Position numbers and translations under genes: made by a program | From: Candidatus Lokiarchaeota archaeon | Lineage (GTDB): Archaea > Asgardarchaeota > Thorarchaeia > Thorarchaeales > Thorarchaeaceae | Direction: 5' to 3' | Assembly: GCA_014730275.1 (NCBI GenBank) | Contig: WJIL01000117.1 | Span: forward strand, 1 to 64,000 | Length of the DNA stretch: 64,000 nucleotides | Part shown: positions 19,150 to 27,265 of the stretch, in pieces | Layout of the letters: every line of letters begins with the position of its first letter | Numbering within the stretch: the stretch's first letter is position 1 | The notes under the pieces: model-generated | Databases searched by the model: none | Seen by the model: only the letters and a program-made list of their open reading frames with translations | Told to the model about the DNA's origin: nothing

Positions 19150-19933
19150 GGCTATTCAGAGTTCTGGTTACCCGTTCAAGCATATCACTGTAATCGCGAA
19201 GTTTTCCCCGAATTCGATATAAAGCGCTAATATTCGATTTCATTTCCAGCGGTACCACCGATTCCATCAGAACAAGGCATTCTGGAGGGGCAGGATGGAT
19301 TCCCCCCGAAATATCATTTCCGGATAATAGTCCACCAACAATTGAAGCGTTCATCTTATGCATTCCAACTTCAATCAATACACTAACAATCTTACGAACC
19401 ATCTTCCATAGAAAACTAGTTCCATATATATCAGTCACAAAGAGTCCATTTTGGTTTCTGACAGCAATATTCAAGATGGTTGCGACATTCGTGCGATATG
19501 GGTCGGGCTTAGCGAAACCGGAGAAATCATGAGTTCCCACTAACTGCTGAGCAACCTGCTGCACCGTTGTCACATCAAGTCCTTCACTGGTTGGCCAATA
19601 ATATCTATAGTGCCGAAATAGAATATCATATCGCACATTGAAATTCGGGGGCGCTTCAGCAGCTGCCCAGAGGACTATATCATCAGGCAGGATTCTATTC
19701 ACTTCTTCGATTTCCAATTTTTTCTTCGTGTTAACAAGGCCAATTTGGCCTAGGCTATGAACGCCACGATCTGTTCTCCCAGCGAGCTGTATTGTCTTCG
19801 CTGTGTGTTCTTCGCCACTCCAATCGGAGAAAGCACAAATGAGCTCTCCTTGAATTGTTGCCAAATCAGGTTGTATCTGTGATCCATGGTAGCGGCTTCC
19901 CAAGTAGAAAATACGTAGTAAATATGAGGTCAT
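19124..19933 (-). CDS. truA: tRNA pseudouridine synthase A
   Basis: TruA makes pseudouridine at positions 38-40 in tRNA anticodon arms. The catalytic Asp lies in AGRTDRGVHSLGQ near residue 54, and YLGSRYHGSQIQP at the N-terminus is family-typical. I chose ATG 19933 (269 residues) because AGGTGA sits 7 nt upstream of it and because the protein then begins MTSYLLRIFYLG; the upstream ATG at 19960 would overlap the ArsR-like gene by 13 bp and adds an atypical tail. It is third in a minus-strand run after cdc6 and the regulator, and overlaps the convergent rfcL 3' end. Confidence 0.93.
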   Translation of the reverse strand: MTSYLLRIFYLGSRYHGSQIQPDLATIQGELICAFSDWSGEEHTAKTIQLAGRTDRGVHSLGQIGLVNTKKKLEIEEVNRILPDDIVLWAAAEAPPNFNVRYDILFRHYRYYWPTSEGLDVTTVQQVAQQLVGTHDFSGFAKPDPYRTNVATILNIAVRNQNGLFVTDIYGTSFLWKMVRKIVSVLIEVGMHKMNASIVGGLLSGNDISGGIHPAPPECLVLMESVVPLEMKSNISALYRIRGKLRDYSDMLERVTRTLNSLNDDLPFS

Positions 19934-19947
19934 GAAGTATTCACCTA

Positions 19948-20232
19948 CTAGGATTGCCAAAGGTCAATAAGATTCTTGATAGACCGAGCGCGGAGGTCTT
20001 CGATTCTGTACCGGTAGATTTTGATTCTACCGAAAACCTTCTCTTCTACTAAATCAGCATCCATGAGGGCTTCTAAATGGGATTTCGTTGTGCTATGATT
20101 CAAGCTGACTCTCTTACAGAGTTCAGAAATGTTCAATTCTTGAGAGAGAGCAAGTTCTTTGATGATTTTCATTCTACCCTTGGATGAAAATACCTCTTCA
20201 ATCGGGGGATTGGACTCGTGATCAGTAGTCAT
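19948..20232 (-). CDS. ArsR-like winged-helix transcriptional regulator
   Basis: This 94-residue protein is a single winged helix-turn-helix: GRMKIIKELALSQELNISELCKRVSLNHSTTKSHLEALMDADLVEE is the classical helix pattern, followed by a wing, KVFGRIKIYRYR. It has no metal-binding Cys cluster, so it is unlikely to be a metal sensor. It lies between cdc6 (18 bp upstream) and truA (15 bp downstream of its stop to the chosen start), so the three genes look like one transcript. AGGAGG overlapping the cdc6 stop is 14 nt from the chosen ATG, a longer spacing than usual. Its targets are unknown. Confidence 0.85.
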   Translation of the reverse strand: MTTDHESNPPIEEVFSSKGRMKIIKELALSQELNISELCKRVSLNHSTTKSHLEALMDADLVEEKVFGRIKIYRYRIEDLRARSIKNLIDLWQS

Positions 20233-20250
20233 AATAGAAGCATAAGCCTC

Positions 20251-21456
20251 CTATTCATTCAAGAAGTCGAGCAAAAATGCTTCCAGCATTCCTGCGGGTA
20301 CGTCTGAGAGACCAATAAGCGTTGTCTGCCCCCTTTGCCCTTCACCGGATCGTTTTGTGTCAATCACACCATGTGCATTCAAATCCTGAACCCATTCCCA
20401 AACCTGAGTGTGTGCGCGCGAATCTTCACCATATTCTTCACAGACAGTTCGATACATCTCTTCCACTTCACCCATTGTTACATATGCACTTCGTACTTCT
20501 TTCAGTTGGCGTGCAGCAGCCAACAACAGAAGCTTATTTTGTAGGGGCAGAGTTGAGAAAACCTCCTTTCGTAGCTCCGGGTGTGTATCAGCTTTAGCTT
20601 TTCGTGCAAAATCAGGTATTACGACATCAGAGCGCTCTGTATCAGCTTGTTTGCCAGCACGCCAAAGAATCTCTATAGCGTATCTCGCATCACCACGTTC
20701 AGAAGCTATGTCAGAAATGACCTGAAGGGTTTCTTCCATTACAGTATTATCTTTGAAAGCCATTTCTGAGCGTTGATTAATGATGTCGTAAAGTGCTTCT
20801 GAGTCATATTTCTCAAAGCGAAGAATATTGCGCTGTAAGGTGCTCAGTGTACTAGAATCGAATGCAGATTCATCTAGAGGTATATCTCGCCCAATACCAA
20901 TCATTGAAAGCCTTTGGGGAGAATTGAGGCGATCATCATTCAACCGCGTCAAATCGTAGACTATGCTTCCACCCTTTTGTGTTATGAAATAGTCAAGCTC
21001 GTCAAGGATAAGCAGAAGGTATCTATCTTCAGAATCAAGAACATCCATTATGAGTTGAAGTAGCTCCTCGGGCGAATGACCTCTCCGAGGAAATTTTGGT
21101 TTGAATTCCTTGAGGATTCGCAGATAAACTAAGTACTTGCTCTTGTTTACTCTACAGTTTACATGTATTTTGTGTAGGTGAATGTTTCTTCTTCTCGCAG
21201 CACGAATCATTTGCTCCGCAAAGCGTTTTGCAACAGCTGTTTTGCCAGTACCAACAGGACCTTCAATTATGAATTTGTGGCTGGTCTTTCCAGGGGAGGT
21301 TATCAGCGTTTTGAAGCTCCGAGCTAGTGTCCGAAGCTCATTCTCTCGATGAGGTAAAGTTTCTGGCACATAGTCTATTGATAGATATTGCTCCGATTTG
21401 AATACTGTATGTCTGCTGAGTTCATCTTCAACAAAATCTACCGGCATTACATTCAA
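20251..21456 (-). CDS. cdc6: Orc1/Cdc6 replication initiator
   Basis: Orc1/Cdc6 binds origin recognition boxes and loads MCM. The 401-residue protein has Walker A GPVGTGKTAVAKRF near residue 66, Walker B LLLILDELDYF near 147, sensor 1 LSMIGIGRD near 185 and a C-terminal winged-helix domain from about residue 300. RYAIEILWRAGKQA carries the sensor 2 Arg. Length is normal. The nearest origin-box sequence seen is about 17 kb away (38.9 kb), not next to this gene. The TATA element lies 24 bp before the ATG, so the mRNA is probably leaderless. Confidence 0.95.
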   Translation of the reverse strand: MNVMPVDFVEDELSRHTVFKSEQYLSIDYVPETLPHRENELRTLARSFKTLITSPGKTSHKFIIEGPVGTGKTAVAKRFAEQMIRAARRRNIHLHKIHVNCRVNKSKYLVYLRILKEFKPKFPRRGHSPEELLQLIMDVLDSEDRYLLLILDELDYFITQKGGSIVYDLTRLNDDRLNSPQRLSMIGIGRDIPLDESAFDSSTLSTLQRNILRFEKYDSEALYDIINQRSEMAFKDNTVMEETLQVISDIASERGDARYAIEILWRAGKQADTERSDVVIPDFARKAKADTHPELRKEVFSTLPLQNKLLLLAAARQLKEVRSAYVTMGEVEEMYRTVCEEYGEDSRAHTQVWEWVQDLNAHGVIDTKRSGEGQRGQTTLIGLSDVPAGMLEAFLLDFLNE

Positions 21457-21475
21457 AGAATTTTGAGGGGCAGAT

Positions 21476-21485
21476 ACTTAAAAGC
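21476..21485 (-). promoter_or_regulatory. TATA element of cdc6, predicted leaderless
   Basis: GCTTTTAAGT on the minus strand is centred 24 bp upstream of the cdc6 ATG. Archaeal transcription starts about 25 bp after the TATA centre, so the start codon should be at or next to the 5' end of the mRNA. Confidence 0.5.
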
Positions 21486-21663
21486 ATTTTGTGGTTTATA
21501 CGTTTAATCGAATACTCGTATAGGAGGTGACCGAAAGTATTAGTGGCGAGTTCCTCACTCAAGATCCATATCATCGTCACAAAGACTCATTGGGGTCATA
21601 ACAGTCATCACTCGCCTAGAAATCTATAGAGGGTATTCCCTTAAAGATGATGAAAAACGAAAA

Positions 21664-21764
21664 TGGTGCGGCCGCCGGGATTTGAATTCCCGCGGGCATA
21701 ACATTCCCGTCTCGGGTCGGAAGCTTGGGAAGCTTCAGTCCTAACCATGCTAGACCACGGCCGC
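21664..21764 (-). tRNA. tRNA-Gly(CCC) with an intron in the T arm
   Basis: The acceptor stem is GCGGCCG/CGGCCGC with discriminator A and encoded CCA (21664-21666). The D arm GTC...GAC and anticodon arm GAAGC-TTCCCAA-GCTTC (anticodon CCC) are normal. The T arm can only be formed if a 24-nt insert (21687-21710) is removed between positions 53 and 54: CCCG pairs with CGGG as the central helix, bulges are AGA and AAT, and an inner CGGG/CCCG stem closes the intron. After splicing the T loop is TTCAAAT on stem CCGAG/CCCGG, with one A-C mismatch at 52-62. Confidence 0.88.
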
Positions 21765-21892
21765 CAAAATGGCTGAATTCAGGATTGTGATAAAAGCATA
21801 TCGAAAGACACTAATGAATATCCAAGAGGTTGAATCCATGACAAGCAAAGAAACGGGTTATGGCCACCATGTCAAGCCTTATGTGGTGCTCA

Positions 21893-21902
21893 CATTAAAT
21901 CA
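21893..21902 (+). promoter_or_regulatory. TATA element of korA, predicted leaderless
   Basis: The sequence CATTAAATCA has its TTAAAT core at 21895-21900, 24-25 bp upstream of the korA ATG, which predicts a leaderless message. No ribosome-binding site precedes the ATG, in agreement. Confidence 0.45.
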
Positions 21903-21921
21903 TTTTTTGAGTGTCACATAA

Positions 21922-23049
21922 ATGTCCTCTAAGAACCTTTCAGTAAAGTTCTGGCAAGGTAACAAAGCCTGTGCTGAAGGGGCTCTCGCTGCAGGTTGTC
22001 GTTTCTTTTCAGGATACCCAATAACCCCCGCATCAGAAATCGCAGAGGTAATGTCGGAAAGACTTCCTGAAGAAAATGGGGTGTATCTTCAAATGGAAGA
22101 CGAAATAGGCGCCATCTCAGCAATTATTGGGGCTTCCTGGGGTGGAAGAATGTCGATGACTGCCACGTCGGGGCCGGGTTTCAGTTTGATGCAGGAGAAT
22201 CTCGGATATGCTATTATGACCGAGACACCATGTGTCATAGTAAACGTTCAGAGGGCGGGCCCTAGTACTGGTCAAGCTACTAAGGCAGCTCAAGGAGATT
22301 TCATGCAATCTAGGTGGGGAACACATGGAGATCACGAGAGTGTTGTCCTAGCTCCAAATTCTGCACAAGAAATGTATGATCTTACGATTAGGGGATTTGA
22401 AATTGCAGAAAAACTGAGACATCCAGTAATCGTCTTGGCTGACGAGGTGGTCGCACATTCTAGGGAGAGAGTCCAAATTGATGATACAATAGATAGGACG
22501 GTATCACGAAAACTGGCCAAGGAGGGCAACTTGCCATTCGGAGCAGTAGATAAAACGGGGCATTCAATTATGCCGAGATTTGGGGATGGGCATAAATTGC
22601 TAATAACCGGATCGACTCACGATAGAAAAGGATTCAGGGAAACTGCAAACCCGGAAGTTCATGATAAGTTGGTTCGGCGAATAACTACGAAAATCAGGAA
22701 CAATTCCCAGTTTCTCAAGGACACGGTCATCACAGGTCCGGAGAGAGCAGAATGGGGTATAATCTCCTTTGGATGTACTTCAAGAACAGTAGAACAGGTA
22801 ATTACAGAAAACCATGAACAAGTTTCATTAAAATCTATGAGACTTAGAACACTCTGGCCATTTCCGGATGATGAGGTTTTGAAGTTTGCATCCACGGTAG
22901 AACAACTATTGGTTCCGGAGCTGAATTTAGGACAATTGAGTCGAGAGGTGTCTCGGGCAATTGATGGGGAAGTCAATGTAGTACCATTGAGAAAAATCGG
23001 TGGAGGTCGTGTGATAGACCCATCTGATATATTGCGCAAAGTATCCTGA
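21922..23049 (+). CDS. korA: 2-oxoacid:ferredoxin oxidoreductase alpha subunit
   Basis: The 375-residue protein is the KorA-type alpha subunit that, with a TPP-binding beta subunit, oxidises 2-oxoacids (often 2-oxoglutarate) to acyl-CoA with reduction of ferredoxin. Diagnostic segments are GNKACAEGALAAGCRFFSGYPITPASEI, YLQMEDEIGAISAIIGASWGG and SGPGFSLMQENLGYA. The C-terminus (LRKIGGGRVIDPSDILRKV) matches the normal end of the family, so the gene is complete. The odd point is that no beta subunit follows: a convergent surface-protein gene begins right there and its frame runs 391 bp back through korA on the opposite strand. The partner must be encoded elsewhere or has been lost. Confidence 0.9.
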   Translation: MSSKNLSVKFWQGNKACAEGALAAGCRFFSGYPITPASEIAEVMSERLPEENGVYLQMEDEIGAISAIIGASWGGRMSMTATSGPGFSLMQENLGYAIMTETPCVIVNVQRAGPSTGQATKAAQGDFMQSRWGTHGDHESVVLAPNSAQEMYDLTIRGFEIAEKLRHPVIVLADEVVAHSRERVQIDDTIDRTVSRKLAKEGNLPFGAVDKTGHSIMPRFGDGHKLLITGSTHDRKGFRETANPEVHDKLVRRITTKIRNNSQFLKDTVITGPERAEWGIISFGCTSRTVEQVITENHEQVSLKSMRLRTLWPFPDDEVLKFASTVEQLLVPELNLGQLSREVSRAIDGEVNVVPLRKIGGGRVIDPSDILRKVS

Positions 23050-25331
23050 TTTGTAACAGGAATCGACACAGGTGATCCTTGAGCTTTGATTGTAGTAATT
23101 GTAATACGTGTCTCCATCCATATAACTATCTGCGTAGATATAGTCTGATTGACGCGATAAGGATGACAGACATTTAATAAAAGCTGATGGGGACCCGGAG
23201 AAAGATGCAAAGGTAAGCCGATTTGAATAGTGGGCGCTTGGGTCAGATTCGCGAAAATATTGGTTGCAACCCGTACGCCTTCAATTTCCGCAGAAACATA
23301 AACTGTAGATATGCTTGTATTATCCCAATCAACCATTAGCAGGTCAAATGATAGCTCATCATTATACCTAGCTTGAAAATTAGAACAGCTTGCATTCATA
23401 TCGTCTATTACTATAAGCGTGAAATAGGAGGGGTTTCTGAACATGTAGCTTGTGTTGAGGGATTCATAACTGATTTGATATGGACCTAAGGAAATATTGG
23501 TGGGTATGTTCAAGTTTGCAATTTTTGTTGAATTCATAGAGACTTCGATTGATAGATTGCAGCGAAGATTATCATTGGTTAGTAGAATATCAATTGAAGT
23601 AGGAAATGTGCTTTCAGAAACTACTTGAAAGGAAAGGGTCAAAGTTGAGTTTCTAAAGGCATCTAGAGAAGAATTTTGTAACTTGAAAACTAGTGAATGA
23701 TGGAGATCGATTGTATGCCAGTACATTCGTTCTTCAGAATACTTGGCTGGGGAAGATCCCAAGTGAAAGCAAAAATCATATGGGCCGGTGGAATAGGAAG
23801 AGTACACTATCCAGCTGAGAGTAGCTACGCCTTCAAAATCGGTCAAAGCCGTTGTCAAAGTATTATTCAGATAATCAGTTACTACAATCTGAATATCAGT
23901 TAAGGGCATATTCATTGGATTTAGGACAGTTGCATTCATTGCTATTTCGCTATCCAAAAAGGCCTGTGTCACATTTTCCGTAATGATAACTGGAAGATAA
24001 TAGATAGTGAAATTATAGGAGAATGTGCGGCTAGTATAGAATATTGATTCATTGGAAATAATCAGAAGAGAGCTTTCGCCCCACAATTCCTGAGGGATTG
24101 AGTAGTTGTAACATAAAATTCCGGATTCATTTGTATATAACAAAGATGTAGATACGGAGTAGTTGTTGTTTGTAATCTCTAATGAAATAGGATGGTTTGC
24201 CACGTTTTCATTAGTCAGTAAATCTTGGAAAGACAAGATGAATTCAACATTTTTTCCTGCCAGCGCCTTACCTTTTATGGAAATATTAGAGTCAATAGGT
24301 CGAGTTTCAGCTTCAATTATCAAACTCGTATTTACGGATGCATAGTTTGGATTGGTTGCTTGAATAAGAACGCTATAGTTACCGGGAGGAACTTCAAAGG
24401 GAATAGAACAATTGTATTTGCCATCCTGCAGGTGGTCTATTGTTCCGTTTGAAAAGGCGGTTGACCACGTAAGCGAGCTATCAGTAATTGCTTTGTTTTT
24501 TCCATTGACGTGTTGAACAACTATATTTGCAGAATCAGAATGGTTTCCGTTAGAAGATAGGCAATATACAGATGGATCAGCAGATAGAACAGTAAGTGAA
24601 GAGTTGGCAGGCAAAATAGACACAATGAAAGAATCAGAGAAAGGAACGAAAGAATCGGTACCGTTGCTTTCTAGAGACAAGTTGTAATCTCCAGTCGGAA
24701 GACTTGCATTATTGAGATCGAAAAGGATATGGCCGGTGGCATTTACTGTCGGTAACCAGTTGGCAACACATCGATTGCCAGAGTCATATAGCTTTGCCAT
24801 AACAGGAACACCTTGTTCAAACACGTCTTGATTGTACCTAGACCCCAATTTGAATACAAATGTATGATTCAATCCATATTCGAATTCAAGTGGATTGATT
24901 GGTGAAGCCAACAGATTGCCTCTTGTAAAATTGATTTGAATGGTTTCACTTTCGCCATGAGTGTACTTGTCATACATTTCAACATCGAACATAGCATGTC
25001 CAGTACTGCCATTGACACCAGGTGAAACGGTATTCGGGGTTAATACAAAAGAAGACTGAAGAATTCTAGGGTCGGGAGACGGAGGAATAAAATAAGCGTC
25101 TTCATAAATCTGCTGTGAATCCTCAGATACAGTAAACGACACATAACACCAACCATCACTCCCAAAATCTGCAGTAAGCTTCGCGGCCATTTCGATAGTC
25201 TCTCCGACTTCATAAACCATCTGATCTGTCTGGAAGTAATCGAGTTGGAAATAGAAGGCTGAAACTGGCATAACGAAAGCTAGAAGGACAACACATGATA
25301 TTTGAATGAGTAGCAGGGGCTTAACTTGCAT
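22659..25331 (-). CDS. Large secreted Ig-like repeat protein with an abnormal 3' end
   Basis: A signal peptide (residues 1-25, LLLIQISCVVLLAFVMPVSA) precedes about 750 residues of beta-rich, Asn/Ser/Thr-rich sequence with repeated Ig-like or Big-type units and many N-x-S/T glycosylation sequons. It is thus an envelope protein. The start is ATG 25331 (GTG 25340 is in frame). The last 130 residues are encoded antisense to korA, have a different composition (Pro, Arg, Cys), and lack the C-terminal membrane anchor seen in the similar protein at 29654-31687. I infer the native 3' end was lost and translation now reads through to a chance stop. The true coding end may be near 23050. Confidence 0.6.
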   Translation of the reverse strand: MQVKPLLLIQISCVVLLAFVMPVSAFYFQLDYFQTDQMVYEVGETIEMAAKLTADFGSDGWCYVSFTVSEDSQQIYEDAYFIPPSPDPRILQSSFVLTPNTVSPGVNGSTGHAMFDVEMYDKYTHGESETIQINFTRGNLLASPINPLEFEYGLNHTFVFKLGSRYNQDVFEQGVPVMAKLYDSGNRCVANWLPTVNATGHILFDLNNASLPTGDYNLSLESNGTDSFVPFSDSFIVSILPANSSLTVLSADPSVYCLSSNGNHSDSANIVVQHVNGKNKAITDSSLTWSTAFSNGTIDHLQDGKYNCSIPFEVPPGNYSVLIQATNPNYASVNTSLIIEAETRPIDSNISIKGKALAGKNVEFILSFQDLLTNENVANHPISLEITNNNYSVSTSLLYTNESGILCYNYSIPQELWGESSLLIISNESIFYTSRTFSYNFTIYYLPVIITENVTQAFLDSEIAMNATVLNPMNMPLTDIQIVVTDYLNNTLTTALTDFEGVATLSWIVYSSYSTGPYDFCFHLGSSPAKYSEERMYWHTIDLHHSLVFKLQNSSLDAFRNSTLTLSFQVVSESTFPTSIDILLTNDNLRCNLSIEVSMNSTKIANLNIPTNISLGPYQISYESLNTSYMFRNPSYFTLIVIDDMNASCSNFQARYNDELSFDLLMVDWDNTSISTVYVSAEIEGVRVATNIFANLTQAPTIQIGLPLHLSPGPHQLLLNVCHPYRVNQTISTQIVIWMETRITITTIKAQGSPVSIPVTNQDTLRNISDGSITRPPPIFLNGTTLTSPSIARDTSRLNCPKFSSGTNSCSTVDANFKTSSSGNGQSVLSLIDFNETCSWFSVITCSTVLEVHPKEIIPHSALSGPVMTVSLRNWELFLIFVVIRRTNLS

Positions 25332-25447
25332 TGCTTCCACTATAGTTGATTTGTATGCTCTCTAAAAAAGGCCCCAAGCTGCTAACGACAAGTTTAATTC
25401 GGACCCCAAACGAGGGTTATTCGTCTCGATTATGGAGAGCTCTGGAT

Positions 25448-25813
25448 ATGGTTGTTAAACTTGAAAATGCCAAAATTAAATCAATGGAAGAAACTGAAAC
25501 AAAGAATCTAAGGCTTTTAGAAATATCTTCACGTAAAGGGGAGGCAAATCTGACTCTTGAATTGCCAGAAGTGCTTTGCGAGACATTAGATTCAGAAGAA
25601 CCAGTAGATGTGCACATCTCACCACGAGAAACAAAGAGGGGGAGCCAGTCCAGTATCTATGCCAAAGGCACGATTTTCAAAATCGAAGGCGAGGAGGATC
25701 TAAGGGTGGTAGGTTCTATTGGGGGGTTAAGAATGGTGATTAGCATTAAAGGAGCATCTTCAACTGAAAGACGATCATTTGAATCAGAAGAATTCTATAT
25801 AGCTATTTCGTAA
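25448..25813 (+). CDS. rpo8: RNA polymerase subunit Rpo8 (RPB8-like), probable
   Basis: The 121-residue product (MVVKLENAKIKSMEE...) resembles archaeal Rpo8/RpoG, the homologue of eukaryotic RPB8: an N-terminal strand, a TLELPEV segment in the middle and, most telling, IYAKGTIFKIEGEEDLRV followed by IGGLRMVI, which matches the family pattern 'Y-x-GxVYxI ... GGLLxRL'. Rpo8 is found in TACK and Asgard archaea, not in Euryarchaeota. I chose ATG 25448 because GGAGA lies 9 nt upstream and the length is then normal; the frame is open to 25346. A TATA-like AGTTTAATTC is at 25391-25400. tfb lies 266 bp downstream; that spacer shows only a long inverted AGGGGAA/TTCCCCT pair. Confidence 0.55.
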   Translation: MVVKLENAKIKSMEETETKNLRLLEISSRKGEANLTLELPEVLCETLDSEEPVDVHISPRETKRGSQSSIYAKGTIFKIEGEEDLRVVGSIGGLRMVISIKGASSTERRSFESEEFYIAIS

Positions 25814-26079
25814 GCCTTGAGGGGAAAAGAAAAATCGAAAACAATTGAAGCGGTTTTTGTTCGTTCCCCTGGCATAGCATTGATAGTTGGTATCATTGGT
25901 AGGACTAAGAGTTTTTGGAGAATAGTTTCGGTTCACCCCCATTCCCAGTAGGCCGTCTTTGACTGGTAATAGGTAAGTAGAGATATGATTGAATGTATAA
26001 TCCATTGTTTTCTCCGTACAAAGAAGTTGTGAAATCCAAAAGGGGATAGACTACACAGGATATAATCGGGTATTACGCT

Positions 26080-27105
26080 TTGACAGACAACTCTGCTGAT
26101 TCATATCGAGAGCTTCTTGGCACTTGTCCGGATTGTTCTGGTGCTCTCGCAACAAGTGATGGATATATCGTCTGTCTAGACTGTGGACTAGTAGTATCAA
26201 GAGAATACGTAAATCCTTCATATCAGATGGGGCAACAGAAGTCAGATGATAGCCCCGATGCAGCGATGTATGTATCGTTAGGAAATAGAATGCATATAGT
26301 AGATGGGCTGGGAAGCTATATTGGATTTCACAGGGACAAATACTTCCGTGATTCTAAAGGTAGTGCATTATCAGGAAGGATTCAGAAGAAATTCCAACGT
26401 TTGAAGAGTGTATATAGTACTAGAATCAGAATAGGGGACGATGAAGCTAAGTATCGGGCACTACGAACGCTCAATCGCGTTTCTAAGCTCCTGATGATAA
26501 GCGAACAAGTTCGAAATCGAACCGCCTACTTGTACAAGAAACTGGTAAACGAAGCAGAAGACAAGATGACTAACAATATCATCTTAATTGCAGTTTGTCT
26601 TCTTATGGCCGTTAGGGAATTCAAAGAAGAGGCTCCAATAACGCTCGAGGAGATAGCCGAAACTTTCGATAAGTGTGGTCACAGGGTCAGTGTTCGGACC
26701 ATAGTCAGGGAAGCGATTAATCTTCGGTCAGCGACCGGATATGTTCCAAGAATTCGAAAGCCGAGGGAATATGTGCCCAGAATACTATCTATGTTAATGA
26801 ATAAGTCAGAAGTGGTTGAGAGAGTTCAATCAAGAGATTGGGAACCAAAGGAATACGAGAACAAGCTGAGGAAAATTCTAATGAAAATTTTGAGGGGATT
26901 TCCATCCTCACGAAGAGGGGGCAGAAATCCATTTATTTTTGCTGTGTCCGCAGCCTATGCTGCTGACAGAGTCATATCTATCAAAGCAGGAAAACAATCG
27001 GTATTAACACAGAAACTCACTTCTGAAGCAACTGATGTGGCAGAATATAGCATTCGTGATCATTTCGGAGTAATCAAGAAATGTATTAGGATAACAAGTC
27101 AGTAG
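26080..27105 (+). CDS. tfb: Transcription initiation factor IIB
   Basis: TFB bridges TBP-bound promoters and RNA polymerase. The 341-residue protein has an N-terminal zinc ribbon (CPDC near residue 15 and CLDC near 33), a B-finger/linker region, and two cyclin repeats (about 120-220 and 235-335). Zn ribbon to cyclin order and length are normal. The start is TTG at 26080 (MTDNSADSY). The cyclin repeats are more basic than usual (many Arg/Lys), and the second is less regular, so it may be one of several TFB paralogues. Neighbouring rpo8 supports a transcription cluster. Confidence 0.9.
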   Translation: MTDNSADSYRELLGTCPDCSGALATSDGYIVCLDCGLVVSREYVNPSYQMGQQKSDDSPDAAMYVSLGNRMHIVDGLGSYIGFHRDKYFRDSKGSALSGRIQKKFQRLKSVYSTRIRIGDDEAKYRALRTLNRVSKLLMISEQVRNRTAYLYKKLVNEAEDKMTNNIILIAVCLLMAVREFKEEAPITLEEIAETFDKCGHRVSVRTIVREAINLRSATGYVPRIRKPREYVPRILSMLMNKSEVVERVQSRDWEPKEYENKLRKILMKILRGFPSSRRGGRNPFIFAVSAAYAADRVISIKAGKQSVLTQKLTSEATDVAEYSIRDHFGVIKKCIRITSQ

Positions 27106-27265
27106 TGTATCCAATCAGGAGGCGCAACTCAAACTAGATTTCTCAATTTGAAGGGGGGCTTAAATCCGTAGCCCTAAACCGGTGATGGGAACTGGAATCA
27201 TCTCTGACTTCATTTCGCGGCGTGATAAACAACTAACATTGGTTCGTATCTTGATGTGAAAAACA

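Noticed and set aside
20251-21660. Origin next to cdc6
   Set aside because: The 207-bp upstream spacer contains no CCAGTGGAAAC-type sequence.
22927-23121. 64-residue alternative minus-strand frame at the korA junction
   Set aside because: Considered as a frameshifted end of the surface protein; its sequence has no anchor and no Ig-like pattern, so it does not rescue the gene.
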